DNA of 64,000 nucleotides from Mucilaginibacter tundrae (GTDB taxonomy: Bacteria; Bacteroidota; Bacteroidia; Sphingobacteriales; Sphingobacteriaceae), in assembly GCF_013408825.1 (NCBI RefSeq), contig NZ_JACCBZ010000010.1:1-64000 (forward strand). The letters run 5' to 3'. Made by a program: the position numbers and the translations under genes. Shown here piece after piece: positions 9,401-16,939 of this stretch. The notes below the pieces were generated by a model that searched no databases, was not told the DNA's origin, and saw nothing but the letters and a program-made list of their open reading frames with translations. Position 1 is the first letter of the stretch. Each line of letters opens with the position of its first letter.

Positions 9401-10480
9401 CAACATTAAAAATGAAATTCCGGTTAGGATCATTATTAATGGTAGGATGAATTGGTCTGATGCAGGAAACTTCCAGCTAAGCAAAAGATGCATCAGGAAA
9501 AAGCACAGGAAAAAGATAGCGACGATAGCTAAATACCAAAAATTAAAAGCTGCAGGTGTACGTATGATGAGTGCTTTTTCTTTTTTTAGTATGTTGAAAT
9601 CTTTGGTTGATAATAACCGTATGGTGTGCTTGGATCTACTGAAATCAAAAGATTCCTCTTGACCAAGGCTTTCGGTACCCTTGGCTCTGCCAAACTGGTA
9701 ACCGGGCTGCAGCGGTAATATAACAAAGGCTTTTCCTTGGGGAAGATTTTTAAAAGCATATTCGCCGCTTGAACCGGTGCGGGCAAAAGCAGTTATGGCT
9801 TGAAGATGGCTTTGCCCTTGCACGTCTTTAATGTAAGTTATTTGGTATCCCTTCCCGGTAGTTGTTTTTACTTTGGTTTGGTCGGTTTCCTCATCGTTGA
9901 ATGTGCTATCCTGCGGTATAATCATTTGCAATCTGATCAATACGCCAGCAACGGATGATCCTTTATCCAAGATTTTACCGCTTATACTGTAGCCACTTAA
10001 GCCAACATCCGTTTGCTCAGGTAATTGCGGTGGATCGTTTTTTTCCTGTGTAAACCTTGATGAATCATTACCTGTATAGCCTAATAATTCGCGTGAAACC
10101 GCCACCCGGTCTTTAAATGATTTGCCCCCCGATGCAAACGCTTCATCGGCGTCAATATTAAACTTGGATTTATTCAAATCACCAATATTATCAAATGCAG
10201 CTCCAGTCATTTGCTTGCTAACCACGCTGCCAATTAGTTCAATATCTTTTGGGTCATTAAAATAAAATCCTTTTTGAAGCAAGCGGGTAAAGCTACCTGC
10301 AGGATTTTTCGCGTTGAGGTTAACCATGGTGCCATCTTGCAGGCGCTTGTCAACATCTGTAAAACTTTGTTGATGCACCTGGTACAACCGTAGGAACAGC
10401 AACCCCAATAACAGGCTTATTAGCGCTAAAAACAAGCGTTCTTTTTTCCTGGAAACAAATTGCGGTTTTACCTGCTGCAT
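6422..10480 (-). CDS. SEDS glycosyltransferase - penicillin-binding transpeptidase fusion
   Basis: A single 1352-residue membrane protein combining both activities of wall elongation. Residues 17-33 are a first membrane segment; 160-290 look like a carboxypeptidase-regulatory-like beta-sandwich outside the membrane; 313-790 form a RodA/FtsW/SpoVE (SEDS) polymerase with FQPSEIVKY (452-460), the catalytic loop EAHTDMILPAIGEEFGW (655-671, Asp659 matching the essential RodA aspartate) and ESYGGSS. Residues about 830-1352 form a class B PBP: SxxK at S1067-K1070 in PGSTAK, SxN at S1120-N1122, KTG at 1282-1284. All key residues are present. Normally RodA and PBP2 are separate partners about 370 and 620 residues long. 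PP2C ends 4 bp before this gene and the FHA gene starts 6 bp after it. Confidence 0.92.
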   Translation of the reverse strand: MQQVKPQFVSRKKERLFLALISLLLGLLFLRLYQVHQQSFTDVDKRLQDGTMVNLNAKNPAGSFTRLLQKGFYFNDPKDIELIGSVVSKQMTGAAFDNIGDLNKSKFNIDADEAFASGGKSFKDRVAVSRELLGYTGNDSSRFTQEKNDPPQLPEQTDVGLSGYSISGKILDKGSSVAGVLIRLQMIIPQDSTFNDEETDQTKVKTTTGKGYQITYIKDVQGQSHLQAITAFARTGSSGEYAFKNLPQGKAFVILPLQPGYQFGRAKGTESLGQEESFDFSRSKHTIRLLSTKDFNILKKEKALIIRTPAAFNFWYLAIVAIFFLCFFLMHLLLSWKFPASDQFILPLIMILTGISFLMLLSIQDPLRDRFFAKDSLVYLVLGFGAMVILLVCNIRRFNADSTIYRLLVFKNNPKAANGWPWIVIAMTLLILTIRFGSGPEGSGVKVNLFGFQPSEIVKYLVIIFLAGFFAINEKFISEYASWRKRWSFFSFALIAICITLFLFLMLGDMGPAIIICFTFIILFSFSRGDFISMAIAVVFYVLLTWLFKNVWLSTLITAVGVFVMMLSKGRRLSESAVMALIIISAFLTIDKIPHLDKLIPGPVERLSDRKAIWEDAWNNEVYGGDQVANGLWAMSGGGITGQGVGQGFAKTIPEAHTDMILPAIGEEFGWTGIVAIFSLFLLYLHRSIIIGRQTGMPFLFYLCAGIGICTFIQFLLIAGGSTGALPLSGVALPFESYGGSSLVANFLAAGFLLSASRVKGTPVQMSFITKQQDHNLVPALIAACIGIILLVINISGYLFESDKWIVKPALVADKSGARMFSYNPRIAIMMNKLQAGTIYDREGLVLATSDPLLIRQQQDRLNTAGASQYDLDSAVHIRLTRYYPFDSQMFFWTGDANTGVFNGSTNGYFAEYEHAAELRGFQMPVTNYNVHATHYKEDRFLPRGVKEMSVQKRDYSALAPLLIAGINSDEVAQFKKRNRDVQLSVDAELQTRIEQTMADDPDLVDNRVSVVVMAAGTGDVLASAVYPLPPIHNYDQLTMPVPDQNKLSQWITTSDLGFTYATQPGSTAKILTAMASFNKLGMAADNVTFNVSMAERIRTKGVEPDETGLITLENAIAKSNNVYFIKLANQEHLEEQMSDLYLKTGMFLHGVGGYFYTKSTDNAQQEERWKELWRKTEFNTKPKYDPDNIHKTRAIGISGMAWGQGALIATPAAVARLVSGVANNGTLLANRFVLKVDGIVQPVQDGTKLAADPQYAATITKYMIEQSAPKSEILGIKVAGKTGTPERIWKQQSINDGWYVFFAPMPNSTGNLVVCIRIESTKGSSDAVHLAGRDIIPILLKKGYIKSISDN

Positions 10481-10484
10481 AATG

Positions 10485-11879
10485 CTATTTTGTTTTTACA
10501 GGTAAAGAATCGACCTTGATTGTTATTGATGAAACCTGTCCGCTCACGTATTTTTTATTAGCAATATAAGACTGACGAACAGCCGGTTTGCAGTTATTAA
10601 AGCGGACATTTTTAAGATTTAACACACTGTTGTTCAAATCTATAGCAGGAGTAAATCCACTAAATGATAAGCTATCTAATACTACATGCTTACTCTTTAC
10701 TGTTAGTATTAACGCGGGGCCGGCATACCCGGTATCAGCTTGTATTATAATATTACCTTTTGCCTTGATCAATAAGGAATCCTTGTCAATAATAATGGCT
10801 TTGCTAATAATCAGTGGGCTGGTAAACGCTGTATCTGAAAGTATCAATATTTTCCCTTTCATATTGCTTATTGCTTGCTGCAATTTGATTTCCTGGCGGT
10901 TGGGCAACTTTACCACAGGTGGTTCAACTGGCTTAACAACGGGTATCAACCTGTATAAATAAACACTTGTACCCAAAAATATCAAAGCCAGGATAGCGAA
11001 AATAATAACAGCAATATTACTTTTCTTTTTACGAAAAGGTTCAATTATCAAAGGTTGTTCAATTTCTTTAATTATTGGTTTGAGTTTGGTCGCACTTTCA
11101 GTAACCTTAGTTGGCGCATATTGCTGCGGCGTTTTATCATTTTGAACAAGTACAACAGTAACATTATCGCGGCCACCATTTTCGTTGGCCATATCAATAA
11201 GCAGTTTTGTTTTCTCTTTTAAAGCAATCGGCTGGTTTAAAATTGAAGCAATGTCGGCTGCATTCACCATGTCGGATAACCCATCTGTACATAACAGTAA
11301 TTGGTCGCCTGGAAGGAAAGGAGATTGTCCGGTTTCAATATAATCAGGGTTTTGATTCAGGTCAATTTCAAATCCCAAGGCTTTGTTGATTTCGTTTCTG
11401 CGGGGATGCGTCATTGCCGCGTGCTCTGTCAAACGGCCGGATTCCTCCAAAAAGCCCACGAAAGATTGATCATGCGAAATTTTTACCAGCGAACCATCCC
11501 TGAATAAATATAATCGGGTATCGCCAACGTGTGCATACAAAAGCTGATTATTCGCTAAATCTATCAGCACGGCTGTGGCTACACAGCTCATCTTTTCATA
11601 TTCACGGTTGCTTTTTTTTTCAGCAATAATTCGCTCATTCGCTAAATGAAAACACTCAGCAAGTATAGGAATGGACTCAGTAAAGGGTGTTTCCACACAA
11701 TCAATTATAGCAGCCCTTGCATGTTCGGCTGCGACTTCACCACCCGCGTAGCCACCCACGCCATCAATAACCGAAGCCAGTATAAATTTATGACCATGCA
11801 GGTATTGTGCAATAAATAAGTCTTCATTGTTTTCACGCTGCCTGCCGGTGTCGGATAATCCAAAAAACTGTTCAGTCAT
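10485..11879 (-). CDS. Membrane-anchored PP2C Ser/Thr phosphatase
   Basis: A 464-residue protein. Residues 1-248 are a PP2C/PstP catalytic domain with the metal-binding motifs RENNED (D20), VIDGVGG (D39), HVGDTR, CTDGLSD (D199) and GGRDNVTVV (D238). A membrane segment lies at about 287-309. Residues 330-464 form an outside domain rich in alternating hydrophobic residues with a TLDSL-like ladder (for example VVLDSLSFSGF, NLKNVRFNNC), suggesting a small right-handed beta-helix. It should reverse phosphorylation by the operon kinase. Its ATG overlaps the stop of the 32-residue membrane miniprotein by 8 nt. Actinobacterial PstP has a short tail instead of a beta-helix, so the ectodomain is distinctive. 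Confidence 0.9.
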   Translation of the reverse strand: MTEQFFGLSDTGRQRENNEDLFIAQYLHGHKFILASVIDGVGGYAGGEVAAEHARAAIIDCVETPFTESIPILAECFHLANERIIAEKKSNREYEKMSCVATAVLIDLANNQLLYAHVGDTRLYLFRDGSLVKISHDQSFVGFLEESGRLTEHAAMTHPRRNEINKALGFEIDLNQNPDYIETGQSPFLPGDQLLLCTDGLSDMVNAADIASILNQPIALKEKTKLLIDMANENGGRDNVTVVLVQNDKTPQQYAPTKVTESATKLKPIIKEIEQPLIIEPFRKKKSNIAVIIFAILALIFLGTSVYLYRLIPVVKPVEPPVVKLPNRQEIKLQQAISNMKGKILILSDTAFTSPLIISKAIIIDKDSLLIKAKGNIIIQADTGYAGPALILTVKSKHVVLDSLSFSGFTPAIDLNNSVLNLKNVRFNNCKPAVRQSYIANKKYVSGQVSSITIKVDSLPVKTK

Positions 11880-11970
11880 TTATTTTTCGTGATTGTTTGA
11901 TGTCTGAAAAATGTACGATCAACAGGGCGATGCTGATAACCAATAACCCAATAGACAGTATTTGTGACAT
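11872..11970 (-). CDS. 32-aa single-pass membrane miniprotein
   Basis: A 33-codon ORF from ATG at 11970 to TGA at 11872. It starts 3 nt after the FhaA-like gene's stop (11974-11976) and overlaps the PP2C start by 8 nt, fitting translational coupling. The product begins MSQILSIGLLVISIALLIV, a single hydrophobic helix, and ends with a charged tail HFSDIKQSRKIND. I know of no family. The position, filling the gap exactly between two tightly packed genes, argues for a real gene; a role as a small partner of the kinase, phosphatase or SEDS-PBP protein is a guess. Confidence 0.6.
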   Translation of the reverse strand: MSQILSIGLLVISIALLIVHFSDIKQSRKIND

Positions 11971-11973
11971 AAG

Positions 11974-12924
11974 TTATGATTTAAATAGGTTGATGCCTAC
12001 TATGCCATTCAGTAATATCTTTGAATTTATAGGTAACTCTTTCCAAATTGGAGCGTTGATATCACTCCTCGGTACTTCCTGCTCATTTACTATGGTTAAT
12101 TCTCCTAAAGATGCCAGGTAGAATTTGCCATCAGCCCTGTTAAATCGTATCAATAAATGCGGGCTGTTTACCCATTCAGTGGGAATCTTAAAAATATAAC
12201 TGTCCTTACGTTCCTCTTCATTGCCGGATACGATGATCTCTTTATCACTCATCAAATACTCTACCTTTTTGCCTGTAAACTGTTTTTCAGGAAGAATAGT
12301 TTCCAGCCTTGCCAGGTATTTTTCCTCGGGCTTTGGATTTCCCTTTTCGTCATAGCTTAAATCCTCCAAATACGGAATCTCAAAATACCCTTCGCTATAA
12401 TAATTAAAGCCTTTAAGGATATCCTCACTAATGTCAAAAGTTTGTGCTATACCTGTTTGCCTTGGAATAAATGTTACCCGCAGGTTTTCTTCTTTCTTAT
12501 TACTGCCCGCCAAAAGTTTCCCAATGAAACCAATATCTCCCCTTGCATAATCAGGGTGTGATACCAAGCGAAACACCCATTTGGAACTTGAAGGTTCCAC
12601 AGTTTTGCCTGTCTCGCGGTATTGCTTTAGTAATTCGTAAAACTTTTTTACGCTTTCATTTACGATAAGTCCGAAAATGCCTTCTTTATTATTGATGAAC
12701 TCTTGGTAATCCTCTGAATTAAGACTGATAATATATTCATGATAAAATACGATACGACCGCCAAATGATAATTGCCTGATGCTATCAGTAAACTTATCAA
12801 TAACATAATTATAAATGTCATCAGGGGTAAGCATGAGTTGCTTTTTATTAATACCCGTATTTTCGCTGGTTAAAAACCAGTTTTGAATGCCCATTCGCTG
12901 CCATATGGAGGTTTTTTGATCCAT
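11974..12924 (-). CDS. FhaA-like protein (FhaA N-terminal region plus degenerate FHA fold)
   Basis: A 316-residue soluble protein. Residues about 30-140 resemble the N-terminal domain (DUF3662) of actinobacterial FhaA, including GRIVFYHEYIISLNSEDYQEF, comparable to the NEYIITLGVHDFEKL stretch of mycobacterial FhaA. Residues about 206-316 have the strand pattern of an FHA domain (SPHLLIRF, FYLASLGELTIVN, INSKILLNGIVG), but the GR pair is replaced by SG in EIIVSGN and the SRxH motif by SPHL, so phosphothreonine binding is probably lost. It abuts the kinase stop with no gap. The match is by eye and needs a profile search; the operon context supports it strongly. Confidence 0.6.
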   Translation of the reverse strand: MDQKTSIWQRMGIQNWFLTSENTGINKKQLMLTPDDIYNYVIDKFTDSIRQLSFGGRIVFYHEYIISLNSEDYQEFINNKEGIFGLIVNESVKKFYELLKQYRETGKTVEPSSSKWVFRLVSHPDYARGDIGFIGKLLAGSNKKEENLRVTFIPRQTGIAQTFDISEDILKGFNYYSEGYFEIPYLEDLSYDEKGNPKPEEKYLARLETILPEKQFTGKKVEYLMSDKEIIVSGNEEERKDSYIFKIPTEWVNSPHLLIRFNRADGKFYLASLGELTIVNEQEVPRSDINAPIWKELPINSKILLNGIVGINLFKS

Positions 12925-14238
12925 TTAATTTTGATTATTGTTATTAGTGGTATCTGTAGCCGTGCTATCGGGGCTTCCCGCCTTGTTTTGTTCAGATTTT
13001 ATGACATCGTCAATTGTGCTTTTGGTAGCGGAATCTGCTTGTTTTCGCTTGTTTTCGTAATTTGTGTTTTCCGGTGCAGGCATTACAGGTGTACTGTCCG
13101 GTTTTCGAACTGAATCAGGAATTGCTTGAGTAATTACCTTAGCAGGCGTATTGTTCCTTTTTAACAAAGTGAAAGCATTATAAAACAATGATCCTACAAG
13201 CAATATAACCAAAGCTGCAAAAACACCTGTAGAAACAATCATTTTGCCTTCATTTAGTGCCTGTCCGGCAATCGGAATTGCAGGTACGGCTACCTCCGAA
13301 ACTACTTCGCGCACGGCCTCTGTTTTTATTTCAGCTATGCTGCCTCGCGCTATTACCTCATGTAATTCTGAACCATTACTATAGCGGCTTTCCGGCTGCT
13401 TTTCAAGGCAATGATTAATTAGCGTAATAAGCCACAAAGGCACCTGCATTTCGCGTTCCTGCTGTGCTTTAGACCAGCTTTGCGGTAGGTTCTGCCGACG
13501 CAGGTGCAGCACATCAGGCACGGCAGACTCCATGTGCGCCAGCATTACCGTATTCCTTGCTGTTTCTCCGTTATCATGCAGAGGAAAAGGCACCTGGCCG
13601 GCTAAGAGCTCGTATAAAATAATACCGTAACTGTAGATGTCCGTGCTGAACAACATTTTACCTTCATTTTGCTCAGGCGCCATAAATTCAATGGCTCCAG
13701 CATGCCGCATACTACTACGGCGCTGTTCATCTGACATTACCGACAGGCCAAAGTCCAGCAACACATAATTGCCTGAGTGGATATTGAATTTTACATTATT
13801 ACTCTTAATGTCGCCATGTTTTACACCTACTTTATGACAATGTGATAAAGCGCAAGCCAGCTGATCAGCCAGTTTGATGGTTTCTTTTATCGTAAAGACC
13901 TTTTCATTAGGGGCTTTCAGCAGTTCCTCCAGGTCAGGGCCTTCTATAAACTCCATTTCAATAAACGGGAAAGATCCACTTTCTGTGATGCCCGAGTTAA
14001 GTATCTTAACTACATTAGGGTTTGGTACTTCGTTTACCTTTTTAAGCTTTTCAACTTCGTTTATAAAATTCCGATAGTTCTTATCTTCTTCGCTTTCACT
14101 GTGAATCGGAGTTGGTAATATTTTAACAGCAGTAATTATCTGCCCGATGCGTTTGCCTTTGTATACTGAACCCTGACCTCCGGTTCGCAATGCGCCAAGG
14201 TTTTCTAGTCCCTCTGTTATAGTAAATACCTTGCTCAT
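12925..14238 (-). CDS. Transmembrane Ser/Thr protein kinase, first gene of the wall operon
   Basis: A 437-residue Hanks-type kinase. The catalytic domain spans about residues 5-295: glycine loop RTGGQGSVYKG, ATP lysine K39 in AVKIL, catalytic loop HGDIKSNN (H141, D143, N148), DFGLS (D162) and the P+1 region MAPEQ. The residue before the catalytic Asp is Gly rather than Arg, so it is a non-RD kinase, which often do not need activation-loop phosphorylation. A membrane segment lies at about 333-355; the last 80 residues are a Thr/Asn/Lys-rich outside tail with no PASTA repeats. It begins the operon that continues with the FhaA-like, miniprotein, PP2C, SEDS-PBP and FHA genes. Confidence 0.9.
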   Translation of the reverse strand: MSKVFTITEGLENLGALRTGGQGSVYKGKRIGQIITAVKILPTPIHSESEEDKNYRNFINEVEKLKKVNEVPNPNVVKILNSGITESGSFPFIEMEFIEGPDLEELLKAPNEKVFTIKETIKLADQLACALSHCHKVGVKHGDIKSNNVKFNIHSGNYVLLDFGLSVMSDEQRRSSMRHAGAIEFMAPEQNEGKMLFSTDIYSYGIILYELLAGQVPFPLHDNGETARNTVMLAHMESAVPDVLHLRRQNLPQSWSKAQQEREMQVPLWLITLINHCLEKQPESRYSNGSELHEVIARGSIAEIKTEAVREVVSEVAVPAIPIAGQALNEGKMIVSTGVFAALVILLVGSLFYNAFTLLKRNNTPAKVITQAIPDSVRKPDSTPVMPAPENTNYENKRKQADSATKSTIDDVIKSEQNKAGSPDSTATDTTNNNNQN

Positions 14239-14313
14239 TCAATATTAGTCTTTGGCTATATTAACGTAAACATATATATTAAGTTTAAAGCTTCTTTATT
14301 TAAATTAAATATG

Positions 14314-14478
14314 TCAGATGATTCCTTGAATAAAATCAAGAGTTGAGGTAGCCGCAAAGTATAATTTGTTATTAAAATTGATAAAGTAGCGCATATTATT
14401 ATACGCAATGCCCTGCGGCCAGCTATATGAAGCGACCACTTTTGTACCCGCTTGAGTGCAATCACTCGTCCATCTAAT
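14314..14478 (-). pseudogene. ELWxxDGT-repeat protein, C-terminal fragment
   Basis: Minus-strand codons from 14478 to the TGA at 14314 read WTSDCTQAGTKVVASYSW and, further on, FNNKLYFAATSTLDF. This fits the ELWxxDGT/AGTK repeat of secreted Bacteroidetes beta-propellers. There is no start codon and a stop lies just upstream, so only a scrap is left. The rest of the 329-bp gap between the kinase gene and the M13 peptidase shows nothing else I recognise. Confidence 0.45.
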
Positions 14479-14567
14479 TCATATTTCCCTATCGTACAAG
14501 GGTTGAATACTATGGTTATTTTATAAATTTCAAGGCATCAGTTATTAAAGAATGTATATCCTGCCTT

Positions 14568-16586
14568 TTACCAAATTTTTACTCTTTGATCGTCGGGCTT
14601 GTAATTTTTATCACCCGGTTGTACGTTAAATGCCTTATAAAAAGGTTCAAAATTCATCAATGGTCCGTTTACACGCCACATAGCCGGTGAATGCGGATTT
14701 GTGTTTACATAGGTACGCAGGAATGCATCTCTTGTCTTTACCCTCCAAATCCTCGCTATTGATAGGAAAAAACGCTGATCCGGTGTGAAACCGTCAATTT
14801 TATCTGAACTTTTACCTTCCTGCGTCATTTTAAAAGCATCATAAGCTATAGCAACGCCACCATTGTCAGCGGTATTTTCACCCAATGTTAGCTGCCCTTT
14901 GATATGTACCGTATCCAAAATTGTAAATGAGCTATAGAGGTTAGCTAACTGTTTGGTTTTCTCCCTGAATCTTTTGTAATCCTCCTTGGTCCACCAGTTT
15001 TCAACATTGCCGTCCTTATCAAACTGGGCGCCTTGGTCATCAAAAGCGTGTGTCATTTCATGGCCGATCACCATTCCGATGCCTCCATAGTTGATCGCGT
15101 CATCTGCTGAAAAATCAAAGTAAGGGTATTGCAAAATACCAGCCGGGAACACGATCTCATTTAAGGATGGATCATAATAGGCTGTCACCGTAGCTGGTGT
15201 TACGCCCCATTCTGTCCTGTCCACCGGTTTGTTCAATTTTGCCAATTGATATTGATATTCGTTTTGGTTGAGTGAAAGAACATTTTCAAAATAGGTTGTT
15301 CTGTTGATTTGCACTTTATCGTAATCCCGCCACTTATCCGGATAGCCTATTTTCTTATGAATAGCATATAGTTTTTCTATTGCTTTTTGTTTGGTGCTGT
15401 CACTCATCCAGTCAAGGTGATTTATCCTGTTTTCGAAAGCTTTCTGAAGGTTGTTTACTAAAGCAAGCACACGTTTTTTTGCATCCTCATTAAAATATTT
15501 TTTTACATAAAGTTGCCCTAAAGCCTGGCCTAAATAACCATCTACGTTTTCAGTCATGATTTGCCTGCGCGATTTTTGTGTGGCTTGCCCGGATAAGGCT
15601 TTACTAAACTCAAATGAGGCATCAACGAAAGGCTGACTGAGTGATGAAGCATAGTTTTCGAGGGTGTTGGTTTTTAAGTAAAGCTTCCAGTCCTTTATGG
15701 TGATCGATGTTAACAGCTTATTTAATTTATCGTAATAAGCTGGCTGGGCCATATCTATCGAGTCGGTTGTCGCCCCCAAATTGGCCAGCAAATTCGCCCA
15801 GCCTATACGGGGCTGTGCTTTGCCGAGGGAGGCAACCGCTATTTTGTTGTAATTAGCATTAACATCTCGCAGTTCAACATTAGTTTTATGAGCTGCTGCA
15901 ATTTGTAATTCTATGCCGTAAACAATAGTTGCATTCTTTGCCGCGGCGTCAAAGCTACTCCCGGTTAATTGAAATAAAGTGCTTAGATATTTTTTATAAG
16001 CTTGTTGAACAGCAAGTGTAGACGAATCTATTTTGAAATAATAATCTCTATCCGGCAGGCCAATACCACCTTGGTAGACGTGAGCAATATTGATCCCGCT
16101 GTTTTTGTTATCAGGGCCAATACCAAAACTTATAACTGAAGGGTTTCCCGATCTTAATTCAATTGCCACAAATTTGAGTAATGCCGGTATATTTTTAATA
16201 GCGTCGATCCGTCCCAGTATTTGTTTTATGGGTTCATATCCCCGGTGATTTATAGTTTTGAGATCCATTCCTGATGCGTAGAAGTCACCCACCTTTTGCT
16301 CAACGCTGCCCATTGTATTTTTAGTTTTTGAAACACTGTCCAAAATATGTTGCAGCAGTTGTTTTTGGGGGATATTGAGGAACGAATAAGACCCCACACC
16401 CGATTGATCATTTGCAATCCTTACGGTGTCGTACCATTTCCCGTTAACATAGCGAAAGAAATTATCGCCAGGTTTAATTTCGGGGGCTAATCCAGCTACG
16501 TCAACAAAGGTTTTCGTTTGCGCATCCGAATAGTTCCATACGGTTAAAAATATCGCGGTTAAACAAAGGCAAAATAATTTATTCAT
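14568..16586 (-). CDS. M13 family metallopeptidase (neprilysin/PepO type)
   Basis: A 672-residue zinc endopeptidase with a signal peptide (residues 1-22, ending SDAQ), so secreted to the periplasm or beyond. The N-terminal M13 domain starts with GDNFFRYVNGKWYD; the catalytic domain carries HEMTH (H509, E510, H513) followed by FDDQGAQFDKDGN and the third-ligand motif GENTADNGG. It ends DQRVKIW, matching the C-terminal aromatic end of the family. Length is normal for bacterial M13 enzymes. It cleaves oligopeptides, probably for nutrition or turnover. It is a single gene with flanking gaps on both sides. Confidence 0.93.
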   Translation of the reverse strand: MNKLFCLCLTAIFLTVWNYSDAQTKTFVDVAGLAPEIKPGDNFFRYVNGKWYDTVRIANDQSGVGSYSFLNIPQKQLLQHILDSVSKTKNTMGSVEQKVGDFYASGMDLKTINHRGYEPIKQILGRIDAIKNIPALLKFVAIELRSGNPSVISFGIGPDNKNSGINIAHVYQGGIGLPDRDYYFKIDSSTLAVQQAYKKYLSTLFQLTGSSFDAAAKNATIVYGIELQIAAAHKTNVELRDVNANYNKIAVASLGKAQPRIGWANLLANLGATTDSIDMAQPAYYDKLNKLLTSITIKDWKLYLKTNTLENYASSLSQPFVDASFEFSKALSGQATQKSRRQIMTENVDGYLGQALGQLYVKKYFNEDAKKRVLALVNNLQKAFENRINHLDWMSDSTKQKAIEKLYAIHKKIGYPDKWRDYDKVQINRTTYFENVLSLNQNEYQYQLAKLNKPVDRTEWGVTPATVTAYYDPSLNEIVFPAGILQYPYFDFSADDAINYGGIGMVIGHEMTHAFDDQGAQFDKDGNVENWWTKEDYKRFREKTKQLANLYSSFTILDTVHIKGQLTLGENTADNGGVAIAYDAFKMTQEGKSSDKIDGFTPDQRFFLSIARIWRVKTRDAFLRTYVNTNPHSPAMWRVNGPLMNFEPFYKAFNVQPGDKNYKPDDQRVKIW

Positions 16587-16930
16587 AAATGAAGATTTGC
16601 TTAAAGATATAAATTTTCATACAACGTGGATAAAGGTAAGATGAGAAACCTATCAAATACACACATCCAAAATGTTTTGAAAAAGAACCAGATCATTCGA
16701 TTTGCTCTTATTGTTCATAGTTGTCATCTTGTATAATTGTTAGCATGACTTTATAAGCTGTTTTTCTCCAAACGTGCTATCAGCCAGGCGATGAAGCTCA
16801 AAGTAAAGATATCGTTGTTTTCTGCCCCGCTAAGCAGGTTAAAAGCTGTCTTTTTATACGCTATTTCATAAATTACATCGGGTTTTAAAAAGGTTGTTTT
16901 TAGACTGATTTTGAGTCGATTTAAGCGAAC
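16587..16930. other. Gene-poor stretch
   Basis: No recognisable gene. A 64-codon minus-strand frame (16945 to 16751) begins MSRLGVRLNRLK and ends FIAWLIARLEKNSL. It matches no family I know and has no convincing start signal. It may be a scrap or chance. Confidence 0.3.
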
Positions 16931-16939
16931 CCCCAATCT

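Noticed and set aside
14256-14465. 69-codon minus-strand ORF upstream of the kinase gene
   Set aside because: A different frame of the same strand reads as an ELWxxDGT-repeat fragment, so this frame is a shadow.
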